DNA from: Reichenbachiella agarivorans
Lineage (GTDB): Bacteria; Bacteroidota; Bacteroidia; Cytophagales; Cyclobacteriaceae
Direction: 5' to 3'
Length of the DNA: 64,000 nucleotides
Assembly: GCF_025502585.1 (NCBI RefSeq)
Contig: NZ_CP106679.1
Location: forward strand, 1,407,001-1,471,000
Shown piece after piece: positions 6,744 through 16,272 of this stretch. The translations under genes were made by a program, and so were the position numbers. Below the pieces are notes generated by a model. It made no database searches and had not been told where the DNA came from. It was given only the letters and a program-made list of their open reading frames with translations. Position 1 is the stretch's first letter. Each line of letters begins with the position of its first letter.

Positions 6744-8008
6744 CCTCTGTATTTATATGTGTTTGAAACCTTGTCTATAGCTACGATATATGCAGCAATT
6801 CTCAAAGATACATCGTATTGCTGAGACACTTCATATACGTGATTGAATGATGTTTTCATGATCCTGTCAGATCTTCTGTTCACCCTTTCTCTCGTCCATT
6901 TGTATCCCAAACGATTTTGTACCCATTCGAAATAGGATACAGTCACTCCACCCGCATTGGCCAAAATGTCTGGTACAGCCCACACATCGTTTTCTTTCAA
7001 TATGGCATCTGCCTTGGCAGAGGTTGGACCATTCGCTCCTTCCACGATCAGTTTGGCTTTGATCTTGCCAGCATTGTCTTTGGTGATTACATCTTCCATC
7101 GCCGCTGGAATCAAAACATCGACATCCAAGAACAACAACTCATCTCCTGGGATTTTCTCCGCTCCTTTGTATCCTTCGAGGCTATTCTTATTCGCATCAC
7201 GATAAGCAATCGCCTCGTTGATGTCGATACCATTGTCATTGAAGTATGCTCCCGAAATATCACTGATGGCGACAACTTTGACTCCTCGCTCATTGAGAAG
7301 TTTTGCAGCCCAAGAGCCCACATTACCAAATCCTTGAATGGCACATTTGGCATTGAACGGATTAATTTTTCTCTTTTCCATGGCTGACAAAGCAGCAATC
7401 ATCACGCCTCGACCTGTCGCCTCTGTACGACCTAGCGAACCTCCCAAAACAAGAGGTTTACCAGTCACCACTGCATTGACGGTCATGCCTTGAGACTTAG
7501 AATATTCGTCCATCATCCAAGCCATCTCTCTCGGTCCTGTTCCCATATCTGGTGCAGGAATATCCCTATCTGGCCCGAAGATTTCGATCAAAGTCTGTGT
7601 GTAGGTACGGGTCAATCGTTCGATTTCTCCTGCCGACATTTCACGAGGATTACATTTGATACCGCCTTTGGCTCCTCCGTAAGGGATATCTACTACGGCG
7701 CATTTCCATGTCATCCAAGCAGCCAGTGCTTTGACTTCATCCAGATTCACGCCCATATCGAACCTCACACCGCCCTTGGATGGCCCTAGTATGTTGGAGT
7801 GAATCACTCGGTAGCCTTCGAAGACTCGGATTGATCCATCATCCATCGTGACAGGGAGAGAAACAATGACTTGTTTGTAAGGTGATTTTAAAACATTGTA
7901 GATTTCGTCTTCTAGGCCGAGGGCTTGGGCAGCCACATTAAACCTAGACATCATAGACTCAAATGGATTTTCTTTATCCTTGATAGGAGCAGGCTCTATA
8001 TATCCCAT
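6734..8008 (-). CDS. Glu/Leu/Phe/Val dehydrogenase (glutamate dehydrogenase)
   Basis: The enzyme catalyses reversible NAD(P)-dependent oxidative deamination, most likely of glutamate. The protein from the chosen start has 424 residues. It carries the substrate-binding GGVRFD and WMTWKCAVVDIPYGGAKGGI, with the catalytic Lys in GGAKGG, then the active-site PAPDMGTG, and the Rossmann motif GFGNVGSWAAK. It ends at SNTYKYRGGF. An ATG at 8035 gives nine extra residues, but that codon lies inside a TAnnTTTG box (8033-8040), so MGYIEPAP at 8008 is preferred. Coenzyme preference and glutamate rather than leucine specificity are inferred from length and overall similarity. Confidence 0.93.
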   Translation of the reverse strand: MGYIEPAPIKDKENPFESMMSRFNVAAQALGLEDEIYNVLKSPYKQVIVSLPVTMDDGSIRVFEGYRVIHSNILGPSKGGVRFDMGVNLDEVKALAAWMTWKCAVVDIPYGGAKGGIKCNPREMSAGEIERLTRTYTQTLIEIFGPDRDIPAPDMGTGPREMAWMMDEYSKSQGMTVNAVVTGKPLVLGGSLGRTEATGRGVMIAALSAMEKRKINPFNAKCAIQGFGNVGSWAAKLLNERGVKVVAISDISGAYFNDNGIDINEAIAYRDANKNSLEGYKGAEKIPGDELLFLDVDVLIPAAMEDVITKDNAGKIKAKLIVEGANGPTSAKADAILKENDVWAVPDILANAGGVTVSYFEWVQNRLGYKWTRERVNRRSDRIMKTSFNHVYEVSQQYDVSLRIAAYIVAIDKVSNTYKYRGGF

Positions 8009-8032
8009 TTTTGTGTGTTGTTTGTTGTGAAA

Positions 8033-8040
8033 CAAATGTA
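8033..8040 (-). promoter_or_regulatory. -7 box of the glutamate dehydrogenase gene
   Basis: TACATTTG on the minus strand matches TAnnTTTG and lies 24 bases upstream of the ATG at 8008. No convincing -33 TTG was seen. The box overlaps the alternative ATG at 8035 and so argues against that start. Confidence 0.55.
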
Positions 8041-8084
8041 ATCATTCACCGAATATTCTAGCTCTTTCCGATCCAATATTCAGA

Positions 8085-8927
8085 TCAGTATTTGAGACAG
8101 AATTTAAGAAAAATAACAATAAAAGGTACCGACAGCAATAGTCCATCAAATCGATCTAAAAATCCACCGTGACCAGGCAGTTTGCTACCAGAGTCCTTGA
8201 TCTGCATGCTGCGTTTGAAGAGTGATTCGATCAAATCACCATAGGTGCCGCATACGATCACAATCAATGAAATCACTATCCATTGCCATCTGGCCAAATC
8301 GTGGAAATAATGACCGACTCCCACCGCAAATGCCAATGACAAAATCGCTCCTCCTACACTCCCTTCCCAAGATTTTTTGGGTGAGACACGCTCAAATAGT
8401 TTTCGTCTCCCAAATTGAATCCCTGCAAAATAGGCTCCTGTATCGCTCGCCCACAAAATAAGGAACAAGCCTATGATGATTTCATAACTGTAGCGACCCA
8501 AACTAAATGCAGCCACACTCAACAGCGAAATGGGTAAGGCAACATAAAATATACCGAGAAATGTAAAGGCAATATTGGTAAAAGGCTTTTTCTCATCCTT
8601 CTTGTAGAGTTTGATGAAGTAAACTCCAGATGTCAATGGCAAAATGATATAAAACCAATCCAAATCTGCCATGTATCCAGCAGAGGCCAGATAAAACAAA
8701 GAGTACACCAAGATACCCATCAGCGTACCATAAGTCCGCAGTGGAATGATGCCATTGGCTTTGATGAGTTTGTAAAACTCCCACTGTGTCATCACACAAG
8801 TAAACAGAAACACACCAAAAAAACCCCAACGACTGTAAGCGATCGCAAAGATGACGAAGAATGCTCCGAGTATGCCTGTCACAAGGCGTTTGGCTAAATC
8901 AGCGTACTTAATTGAAGTTGATGTCAT
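8085..8927 (-). CDS. cdsA: Phosphatidate cytidylyltransferase (CDP-diacylglycerol synthase)
   Basis: CdsA converts phosphatidic acid and CTP to CDP-diacylglycerol, the precursor of phosphatidylserine and thus of the product of psd at 6049. The 280-residue protein has about eight membrane segments. It carries the family signature near its end (IKDSGSKLPGHGGFLDRFDG) with the conserved Asp residues, and an earlier SPKKSWEGSVGG motif. The start at 8927 overlaps the 3' end of the DUF2007 gene by 20 bases, a sign of translational coupling in the run CPBP - DUF2007 - cdsA. Confidence 0.94.
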   Translation of the reverse strand: MTSTSIKYADLAKRLVTGILGAFFVIFAIAYSRWGFFGVFLFTCVMTQWEFYKLIKANGIIPLRTYGTLMGILVYSLFYLASAGYMADLDWFYIILPLTSGVYFIKLYKKDEKKPFTNIAFTFLGIFYVALPISLLSVAAFSLGRYSYEIIIGLFLILWASDTGAYFAGIQFGRRKLFERVSPKKSWEGSVGGAILSLAFAVGVGHYFHDLARWQWIVISLIVIVCGTYGDLIESLFKRSMQIKDSGSKLPGHGGFLDRFDGLLLSVPFIVIFLKFCLKY

Positions 8928-9114
8928 CTTTTATAATCTTAATTGCTCTGATCACATGATCAGGAGCCACGTGCACTTCAAAATTCCCCAGTTGGTATGC
9001 AGTGTCCTTCTTGTTGACCAACACAGGCTGAAGCCCAAAATCTTCTAATACAGCCACTACGATATTGGCGCGGTATTCATTTCTGTCAGAATATACCTTT
9101 TGCCAATCACTCAT
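8908..9114 (-). CDS. DUF2007 family small protein
   Basis: This 68-residue protein (MSDWQKVYSDRNEYRANIVV at its start) matches the DUF2007 'putative signal transducing protein' family: an N-terminal helix followed by GLQPVLVNKKDTAY and a strand-rich C-terminus. Its function is unknown. A 13-residue longer reading is possible, but ATG at 9114 matches the family start and overlaps the CPBP stop by 8 bases. It overlaps cdsA by 20 bases downstream. Confidence 0.85.
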   Translation of the reverse strand: MSDWQKVYSDRNEYRANIVVAVLEDFGLQPVLVNKKDTAYQLGNFEVHVAPDHVIRAIKIIKDDINFN

Positions 9115-10024
9115 AAGCCAGCCGGTTTTTAAACTGTTTTGCATAAAGCACAAAAAGTCCGATGCCTATAATAGCGAATATGACCACCGTTTCCAAAGGA
9201 ATCGAATCGGTATTTTCAATATCATAGGATACCCAATTGTTTTGATACAAATATAACATCAGAACCGTCAATCCATTGTTGACAAAATGACCCAGCATAG
9301 CATAAATCAAATTCCCAGAAAAGTAGTATAAATACCCAAAAAATGCCCCCAACAACATCCTAGGCACGAATCCAAAAAACTGAATATGAAAAGCACTGAA
9401 AAATATAGCTGTCAGCCAAATCGCTACATGAGGGTTTTTGGTGATGAACCAAAGATATTTTTGAATCAACCCTCTGAACAACAGTTCCTCTCCAATAGCT
9501 GGAACAATCGCAATCGTCACAAATGCTGCTAAAAAATACATAGGGCTGCTAAAGTCCGTGAGGTACTCCGTCAATACCTTCATCGCTTCTTCTTTGTCAC
9601 TGGCCCATGTATGAAAAGGCTCTGGAAACTGAATATTCATGTTCCACTCAATCACAACACTGTCTACAATGATCAAGCAGATGGTCAACCCTACCGCAAT
9701 AAAAACGGATGGTATATTGAGTTCATTGAACTTCAAATCGGAGAAAACAGGGCGACCTTCATTTTTATAGATAAATAACAATGGGATGACAATAAAGCTA
9801 ACCAAGGAGGGCAAAAACTGCACAAACAGCATGTAATTCTTAAATTCCGGTTGGCCTATTGGATTGGACATGTCTGTCATAAACTGCTCAAACTCTAATC
9901 CAGAGATCGCAAAAACAATGGCTAAACTGAAAAATTGAAAGATGAACAGTCCTGCGGCGGCATAAGCCACTACCAACAACAATTGCACAAAAGGACTTTT
10001 CCCCACAGGGAGTGATTGAGACAT
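9107..10024 (-). CDS. CPBP family intramembrane metalloprotease
   Basis: This 305-residue membrane protein has eight or so hydrophobic segments. The CPBP (Abi/CAAX-like) motifs are in order: EELLFRGLIQ, then FFSAFHIQF, then GHFVNNG, which give the Glu-Glu, His and His/Asn zinc-site residues. Relatives include CAAX prenyl proteases and bacteriocin-immunity proteins; the substrate here is unknown. It is the first gene of a minus-strand cluster with DUF2007 and cdsA. A PAIGEELLFRG context makes catalytic competence likely. Confidence 0.9.
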   Translation of the reverse strand: MSQSLPVGKSPFVQLLLVVAYAAAGLFIFQFFSLAIVFAISGLEFEQFMTDMSNPIGQPEFKNYMLFVQFLPSLVSFIVIPLLFIYKNEGRPVFSDLKFNELNIPSVFIAVGLTICLIIVDSVVIEWNMNIQFPEPFHTWASDKEEAMKVLTEYLTDFSSPMYFLAAFVTIAIVPAIGEELLFRGLIQKYLWFITKNPHVAIWLTAIFFSAFHIQFFGFVPRMLLGAFFGYLYYFSGNLIYAMLGHFVNNGLTVLMLYLYQNNWVSYDIENTDSIPLETVVIFAIIGIGLFVLYAKQFKNRLAYE

Positions 10025-10108
10025 AGGGATAAATTACAAATGGTAAGTAAACTAGCTGATCCATAAGATTCTACAAACAGATGCAAAACTAATCTCACAG
10101 ATTCGAAT

Positions 10109-10116
10109 TAACTTTG
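10109..10116 (+). promoter_or_regulatory. Candidate -7 box for dusB
   Basis: TAACTTTG matches TAnnTTTG in the divergent gap between the CPBP gene and dusB. It would leave a leader of about 70 bases before the ATG at 10194. No clear -33 element is seen. Confidence 0.4.
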
Positions 10117-10193
10117 TAGCAAAAATGTTCTGATAATTCGAATAATCAAAAAGTATTATTCCGAGGTTCGGTAGATAACAACAAGAAGTCAAA

Positions 10194-11192
10194 ATGGTCA
10201 AAATCGCGGATATAGAGGTAGGAGAGTTTCCATTGTTGCTGGCACCTATGGAGGACGTGAGTGATCCGCCCTTTCGTGCGGTGTGCAAAGAAAATGGTGC
10301 TGATTTGATGTACACAGAGTTCATCTCATCGGAGGGACTCATCAGAGATGCAGCCAAGAGTTTGCAAAAACTGGATATATACGACTATGAGCGACCTATA
10401 GGGATTCAGATATTTGGAGACAAAATCGAGTCTATGCGAGAGGCGGCTGCCATAGCAGAGGAGGCCAATCCAGAGTTGATCGACATCAACTACGGCTGCC
10501 CAGTCAAAAAAGTCGCTTGCAAAGGAGCAGGAGCCGGTATTCTTTTGGACATCCCAAAAATGGAAAGAATGACCGCTGAGATCGTGAAGCGCGTCAACAA
10601 ACCCGTCACGGTCAAAACTCGTCTGGGTTGGGATCACGATACGATCAAAATCCTAGAAGTCGCCAAAAGATTGCAAGATGTAGGCATCCAAGCATTGACC
10701 ATCCACGGACGCACTCGCCAGCAGATGTACAAGGGTGAAGCAGATTGGTCATACATCGAGGAGGTAAAAAACCATCCAGACATTCATATTCCGATCTTTG
10801 GCAATGGAGACATAGACTCTCCCGAAAAAGCCAAAGAATACAAGGATACCTATGGTGTAGATGGCATCATGATAGGGAGAGCGGCGATAGGCTATCCTTG
10901 GATATTCAACGAGATCAAACACTATTTGGCAACTGGAGAGAAACTAGCTCCTCCTACATTCCAACAGCGCTTAGCAGCAGTCAGGTCTCACCTGAAATTC
11001 TCAGTGGAATGGAAAGAAGGAAACAAAGGAATCTTCGAAATGCGCCGACACTACACCAACTACTTCCGTGGGATACCAGGAATCAAGCCTTACAGAGCTC
11101 GTTTAGTCGAAACACCCACCTATGAAGAAACGCTGGCTGTACTAGACGAGTTGGAAAACGTGTTCGGTGACATGGAAATGGCTGAGCATTGA
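10194..11192 (+). CDS. dusB: tRNA-dihydrouridine synthase
   Basis: The enzyme reduces uridines in tRNA to dihydrouridine using FMN and NADPH. The 332-residue TIM-barrel protein shows LLAPMEDVSDPPFRAVC near the start, ELIDINYGCPVKKV with the catalytic Cys replaced in the usual Dus manner by a nearby Cys (KKVACKGAGAG), the FMN-binding VKTRLGW, then TIHGRTRQQMYKGEADW and FGNGDI. Length and motifs fit the DusB group best. It stands alone between a divergent CPBP gene and a gap with an antitoxin-like relic. Confidence 0.93.
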   Translation: MVKIADIEVGEFPLLLAPMEDVSDPPFRAVCKENGADLMYTEFISSEGLIRDAAKSLQKLDIYDYERPIGIQIFGDKIESMREAAAIAEEANPELIDINYGCPVKKVACKGAGAGILLDIPKMERMTAEIVKRVNKPVTVKTRLGWDHDTIKILEVAKRLQDVGIQALTIHGRTRQQMYKGEADWSYIEEVKNHPDIHIPIFGNGDIDSPEKAKEYKDTYGVDGIMIGRAAIGYPWIFNEIKHYLATGEKLAPPTFQQRLAAVRSHLKFSVEWKEGNKGIFEMRRHYTNYFRGIPGIKPYRARLVETPTYEETLAVLDELENVFGDMEMAEH

Positions 11193-11289
11193 AACTGCAT
11201 GCAGCTATAGTTTTGTCATGGCTTTTGTGAAAAAGGACAAAAAAAGCGCCAAAATGGGGTGATTAGATCTTCATAGCCACCATTATTGT

Positions 11290-11481
11290 ATAAAACTAGC
11301 AGCGAGAAAATATCATCTGATCAAACAATTGATGCACGTGAGTGAAAAGAATATATTGGAGTCATTCTTAAAATCAGAGGCTGTTCTTTCTGTTTCGCTC
11401 GATCGGACACTCCAGCAAGAAGAAAATGGAAAAACCAGCCCTCACACAGAGGTCAAGAAAAAGTATGAAAAATGGATTTGA
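11290..11481 (+). pseudogene. Antitoxin-like small ORF with apparent lost start codon
   Basis: In frame with the TGA at 11479, the DNA encodes KLAARKYHLIKQLMHVSEKN, then ILESFLKSE, and ends SPHTEVKKKYEKWI. The pattern 'Ax-KYxLIxxLxxVxDxxxLexh...KxHxEVxKKYxKWL' resembles small antitoxins of Bacteroidota addiction modules. The codon where ATG is expected is ATA (11290). The only ATG in frame (11332) would remove the first helix. No toxin gene follows before the exporter gene at 11532. Either the start has mutated, or translation begins at 11332 or at TTG 11329. The family link is from pattern memory. Confidence 0.5.
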
Positions 11482-11531
11482 TGGTTCGTTCGAAACAAGC
11501 AATAAATAATAACTTCCTATAGCACTAACGC

Positions 11532-12407
11532 ATGCGCAACAAAAACACCCTTCCTTGGGTATTGCTCGGGCTGATTTCTCTCATCTGGGGCAGTTCATTT
11601 ATTCTTATCAAGAAGGGCTTACTGGTTTTTAATGCCCCTGAGTTAGGGACACTGCGTATTTTTATGGCCTCTTTGGTTCTATTGCCTTTTGGCATTCAAG
11701 CAATTAAAAGAATCCCAAGAGGAAAAATCCCATACATCTTCATCGTCGGTTTTGTGGGGAGTTACATTCCAGCGATGCTTTTCGCCTATGCGCAAACCAG
11801 GGTGGGTAGCGCCATCACTGGGGTCATCAATTCTTTTACTCCGATTTTTGTCTCCCTTTTTGGCGCACTTTTTTTTAATCTACGGATGACAAGAATGTCT
11901 GCATTTGGAATCATCATTGGATTTCTCGGCTGCATCTTCATCATGCTGGGTGGCGCCCATTTCGATATCAGCGGAATCAACCTATATGGTTTTTTCATTT
12001 TAGCGGCTACCATCATGTACGGTATCAATGCCAACATCATCAAAAGCTTTTTGCCTGAAATCAAAGCATTGGATATTACAGCGGTTTCTTTCTCTCTCAT
12101 TTTTCCAATTTGCGCCACTTATTTATTCTTGGGTACAGCTTTTACAGACAAGATCAGCAGTGAACCAGATTTTCTAATGGGTTTTGGATACATTGCCATT
12201 CTAGGAATAATCGGTACAGCACTAGCCATGTTCATATTCAACAACCTTGTCAAAATGGCTTCTCCAGTATTTGCAGCCTCTTGTACCTATATCATTCCAT
12301 TGGTTGCGATCATCTGGGGATTGTTAGATGGAGAAACATTGAATATTTACCAGTACTCTGGCGTTGTGATTGTTTTGGTAGGTGTCTATCTTGCCAATCG
12401 TAAATAA
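11532..12407 (+). CDS. EamA/DMT family transporter
   Basis: This 291-residue protein has ten predicted membrane segments in two EamA repeats, beginning WVLLGLISLIWGSSFILIKK. The WGSSF motif in the first helix is typical of drug/metabolite transporters, which export amino acids or other small metabolites. The second repeat starts near residue 150 (GINLYGFFILAATIMYG). The substrate cannot be read from the sequence. The stop is only three bases before the ATG of the following lipase gene, so the two are probably one transcript. Confidence 0.9.
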   Translation: MRNKNTLPWVLLGLISLIWGSSFILIKKGLLVFNAPELGTLRIFMASLVLLPFGIQAIKRIPRGKIPYIFIVGFVGSYIPAMLFAYAQTRVGSAITGVINSFTPIFVSLFGALFFNLRMTRMSAFGIIIGFLGCIFIMLGGAHFDISGINLYGFFILAATIMYGINANIIKSFLPEIKALDITAVSFSLIFPICATYLFLGTAFTDKISSEPDFLMGFGYIAILGIIGTALAMFIFNNLVKMASPVFAASCTYIIPLVAIIWGLLDGETLNIYQYSGVVIVLVGVYLANRK

Positions 12408-12410
12408 ATC

Positions 12411-13247
12411 ATGGTAGACAGAGAAGAATTTTCCATCGTCAGCAGAGACGGTACCCAATTGGCAGGATATGAATATCTCGTACCACAGCCCAAGGCGATG
12501 GTATGTATGATCCATGGGTTGGGTGAACATGCCGGTCGCTACGAGCACGTCGCACAGTTTTTTTGTGAGCACAATATCTCGTTTTATATCATCGACATGA
12601 GAGGACACGGTCTCTCTGAGGGTAAGAGGGGACATGCACCCACTTATGAAGCACTGCTCGATGATGTAGAAGAACTCATGATGTATGCTCGATCTGAATA
12701 CAACGATCTACCGATGTTTCTCTACGGTCACAGTATGGGAGGGAATATTGTGGCTAACTATTGCCTGTTGCGTACCACTGGGGAATTGAAAGGAGTGGTA
12801 CTTTCATCACCTTGGTTCAGGTTAGTTGCAGAACCACCCACATGGAAAGTCAACCTGGCGAAAAGAATAGCTACGGTTTTGCCATCCTTGACTCAACCCA
12901 ATAATTTGAATCACCAAGATTTGACCCATGATAAGGCTGTCAACCAATCCTATGCGGATGATCCCATGGTACATTCCAAGATATCGGTCAAGCTGTTCAG
13001 CCAATGTTATCAACATAGCAAATGGGCACTTGAAAACTCTGATCGGTTAAAAACCCCAATCTTTTCCTTTCATGGAGCAGATGACCCAATCGTGAATCCA
13101 TTGGGAACAGAAGCATTTGCGGAGAGCAGACCAGATTTAGTACGCTTTGTATCATTGGCCGAAACCAAACACGAGCCACATAACGATTTGAAACAGAAAG
13201 AAGTGTTGGACTTAATAATCGGATGGATTGAAACAAGGGTTTCTTAA
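12411..13247 (+). CDS. Alpha/beta hydrolase, monoacylglycerol lipase-like
   Basis: This 278-residue protein shows the lysophospholipase/monoglyceride lipase pattern: MIHGLGEHAGRYEHVA (oxyanion loop), DMRGHGLSEGKRGH, the nucleophile elbow YGHSMGGNI with Ser, the acid HGADDPIV and the catalytic His in TKHEPHND. No signal peptide is seen, so it is probably cytosolic or peripheral. It follows the EamA exporter by three bases. A role in acylglycerol or lysophospholipid turnover is inferred. Confidence 0.88.
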   Translation: MVDREEFSIVSRDGTQLAGYEYLVPQPKAMVCMIHGLGEHAGRYEHVAQFFCEHNISFYIIDMRGHGLSEGKRGHAPTYEALLDDVEELMMYARSEYNDLPMFLYGHSMGGNIVANYCLLRTTGELKGVVLSSPWFRLVAEPPTWKVNLAKRIATVLPSLTQPNNLNHQDLTHDKAVNQSYADDPMVHSKISVKLFSQCYQHSKWALENSDRLKTPIFSFHGADDPIVNPLGTEAFAESRPDLVRFVSLAETKHEPHNDLKQKEVLDLIIGWIETRVS

Positions 13248-13250
13248 TCC

Positions 13251-13577
13251 TCACTTCAACTTCTCATTCTCTTTGTGCCTCATCGCATCACGTTGGGTTT
13301 TCTTCTCGATGTTTTTTTCCAGTGCCTTGGTGAGGTCTACCCCTGTTTGATTGGCCAAGCAAATCAATACCCATAGTACATCGGCCATCTCATCTCCAAG
13401 ATCCTTGCCCATATCGGACTTTTTGAACGATTGGTCACCATAGGTTCTTGCCATGATGCGTGCCAATTCACCTACTTCCTCGGTCAGAATAGTCATGTTG
13501 GTCAGCTCATTAAAATAACGAACGCCATATTCTTTGATCCATTGATCTACTTTGGCTTGTGCTTGTTCAATCGTCAT
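13251..13577 (-). CDS. MazG-like nucleotide pyrophosphohydrolase
   Basis: This 108-residue all-alpha protein has the MazG metal-binding pattern: ILTEEVGELARI (EExxE) and, after a linker, LGDEMADVLWVL (DExxD). Such enzymes hydrolyse (d)NTPs to monophosphates. The single short domain is like the iMazG/dCTPase-type nucleotide clean-up enzymes. The ATG shares its last base region with the dtd stop at 13577, so the two overlap by one base and are probably co-translated. The exact substrate is unknown. Confidence 0.88.
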   Translation of the reverse strand: MTIEQAQAKVDQWIKEYGVRYFNELTNMTILTEEVGELARIMARTYGDQSFKKSDMGKDLGDEMADVLWVLICLANQTGVDLTKALEKNIEKKTQRDAMRHKENEKLK

Positions 13578-14029
13578 TATTGTTTGTTTTTTGAATCGAT
13601 GATGATCGTGACTGGGCCGTCATTGACCAAAGCTACTTTCATGTCTGCACCAAATTCTCCTGTCTGAATGGGTTTTCCTAAATCACTTTCTAATTGCGCA
13701 ATGAATTTTTCGTAGAGCGGAATGGCAATTTCTGGTCTGGCAGCTTTGATGTAAGAAGGTCGGTTGCCTTTCTTGGTACTGGCATGCAGTGTGAACTGAC
13801 TGATCAGGAGAATATCGCCTTCCACATCGATCAAACTCAAATTCATGACGCCAGCCTCGTCTTCAAACAATCTTAGATTCACAATTTTGCGACTGAGCCA
13901 GTCAATGTCGTCTTGCGAGTCTTCTGCTTCAATTCCCACCAATATGACAAACCCCACTCCAATACTGCCCTTGACAGACCCGTCAATGGTTACGGATGCT
14001 TCAAGCGACTTTTGAACGACTACTATCAA
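13577..14029 (-). CDS. dtd: D-aminoacyl-tRNA deacylase
   Basis: Dtd hydrolyses D-aminoacyl-tRNAs and mischarged Gly-tRNA(Ala), protecting translation. The 150-residue protein has both hallmark motifs: LLISQFTLHA (SQxxx) and LVNDGPVTIIID (NxGPxT). Other family segments, WLSRKIVNLRLFEDEAGVMN and KGNRPSYIKAARPE, are intact. Its 5' end overlaps the 3' end of the preceding SDR-like gene by 29 bases, and its stop overlaps the MazG-like start. The three form one minus-strand operon. Confidence 0.93.
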   Translation of the reverse strand: MIVVVQKSLEASVTIDGSVKGSIGVGFVILVGIEAEDSQDDIDWLSRKIVNLRLFEDEAGVMNLSLIDVEGDILLISQFTLHASTKKGNRPSYIKAARPEIAIPLYEKFIAQLESDLGKPIQTGEFGADMKVALVNDGPVTIIIDSKNKQ

Positions 14030-14708
14030 ATGTATATTCCTTTTTTCGCGCGATTCTTTGCATCTCTAGCGGTTTGTGAATGTGTATTCCTTTCTCATCG
14101 CTGCTTGCGACATAAAACATGGCTTCCGCCACCTGACTTCCTTTGATTGCCCAAAATCTCAATCTCGAACCAATGATGAAAAACGAAAATATTGAAGAAG
14201 CCAACTTGGCCATTTCCTCCCAAATCCTAAAATGTGGTCTATAACCCAGCAGAAGTGAAGGCTGATATATATGCAATGCTGGCAAGCCCATTTCCTTTAA
14301 AGCTTCTTCCAACTGACCCTTGACGGAATTGTAAAACAAACCAGATTGTGCATTGGCTCCATAGGCTGAGACCAGGTTGAAGGTTTCGAATTGTGGATCA
14401 GCTTGAGCTATTTTGGCCAATTCCATGGGATAGGTAAAGTCTACTCTGTAAAATGCTTCTTTGGATTTGGCCTGCGCCATCGTCGTACCCAGACAACAAT
14501 AATAATCGTGAGCAGATATTTGAGATTGATACTTTTCCAATTCATCAAAATTGACAATCAATTCTTCTATTCTGTTGTCTTTGATTTCAATTGATCTGCG
14601 GCCAACAATCAATATTTTAGCATAATGGTCTTTGCTCAATAGGGTATTGAGAAGCTCCCTACCTACTAGACCTGTAGCTCCCACGATCAATGCTGTTTTG
14701 CCTGCCAT
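14001..14708 (-). CDS. Atypical SDR / NAD(P)-binding oxidoreductase
   Basis: This 235-residue protein begins MAGKTALIVGATGLVGRELL, a GxxGxxG Rossmann fingerprint, and resembles the HTATIP2/NAD(P)H-binding family of atypical short-chain dehydrogenases. A YNSVKGQLEEAL segment resembles the YxxxK motif. The final ~60 residues have weak membrane-like helices. The reaction is not known. It is the first gene of the operon with dtd and the MazG-like gene. The 3' overlap with dtd is 29 bases. Confidence 0.82.
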   Translation of the reverse strand: MAGKTALIVGATGLVGRELLNTLLSKDHYAKILIVGRRSIEIKDNRIEELIVNFDELEKYQSQISAHDYYCCLGTTMAQAKSKEAFYRVDFTYPMELAKIAQADPQFETFNLVSAYGANAQSGLFYNSVKGQLEEALKEMGLPALHIYQPSLLLGYRPHFRIWEEMAKLASSIFSFFIIGSRLRFWAIKGSQVAEAMFYVASSDEKGIHIHKPLEMQRIARKKEYTFDSSRSKVA

Positions 14709-14880
14709 TTATGATTTAGATTGAATTGGACTAAAAAATTAGACACTTACTTGAGAAGAAACAAATAATTGCCCAAGTAATTGAAAAATAAGGAGATATG
14801 ACTCGAGGTTACAAGATTCACTTTGCAAGACATACACACCCGCATGGATTTGAAATCTAATTTTTTTAGACTAAAAGCTA

Positions 14881-14910
14881 TAAAAAAACCTCAGCCATAC
14901 GACTGAGGTT
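14881..14910 (-). terminator. Intrinsic terminator after nqrE
   Basis: On the minus strand AACCTCAG (14910-14903) pairs with CTGAGGTT (14894-14887), an 8-bp stem with an 8-base loop, followed by a run of seven T including the stem's last bases. It lies 26 bases after the nqrE stop and closes the nqr operon. Confidence 0.9.
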
Positions 14911-14935
14911 CTGTAATCATGCTTATCTTCTAAAA

Positions 14936-15547
14936 TTACAACACGATACCGATGAAGGATTTGAAGGCGATCCCCATCAATCCTGTCAGGATCATGGTGA
15001 TACCTAGACCTTTCAATCCGTTAGGTACATTGCTGTATTTCAATTTTTCTCTGATGGCAGCTAGTGCGATGATGGCCAAGAACCATCCGAATCCTGAACC
15101 AGATCCGTAAGCCGTAGCTTCTACCAATGTATAATCTCTTTGTACCATGAAAAGTGATGCTCCCAAGATCGCACAGTTTACAGCGATCAATGGAAGGAAG
15201 ATTCCTAGTGATCCGTACAGTGCTGGAGAGACTTTCTCTATGACCATCTCTACCAACTGCACCATGGCAGCAATGATGGCGATGAACATGATAAAGCTCA
15301 AGAAGCTCAAATCGATTGATTCAAAATCTGCCCCCATCCAAGTAAGAGCTCCTTCCTTCAAAACATATTCTTGCAACAACCAGTTGATCGGCACAGTGAT
15401 CGTCAAGACGAAGATCACCGCAGCTCCCAGACCCACGGCCGTAGATACTTTCTTTGACACAGCTAGGAACGAACACATACCCAAGAAGTATGCGAAGATC
15501 ATGTTGTCAATAAATGCGCTTTTTATAAAAATATTAAATGCTTCCAT
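14936..15547 (-). CDS. nqrE: Na+-translocating NADH:quinone reductase subunit E
   Basis: NqrE is an integral subunit of the sodium-pumping respiratory NADH dehydrogenase. The 203-residue protein has six membrane segments. The two conserved half-helix cysteines that hold the intramembrane iron centre together with NqrD are visible: [13 protein letters not shown] and [11 protein letters not shown]. It is the last gene of the operon, five bases after nqrD. In most bacteria nqrF follows; here an intrinsic terminator follows instead. Confidence 0.96.
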   Translation of the reverse strand: MEAFNIFIKSAFIDNMIFAYFLGMCSFLAVSKKVSTAVGLGAAVIFVLTITVPINWLLQEYVLKEGALTWMGADFESIDLSFLSFIMFIAIIAAMVQLVEMVIEKVSPALYGSLGIFLPLIAVNCAILGASLFMVQRDYTLVEATAYGSGSGFGWFLAIIALAAIREKLKYSNVPNGLKGLGITMILTGLMGIAFKSFIGIVL

Positions 15548-15552
15548 GTCTC

Positions 15553-16230
<678 letters not shown>

Positions 16231-16272
16231 TTCTTTATCTATTTTTATGGGTTAGACCCAAGTAAATATCCA

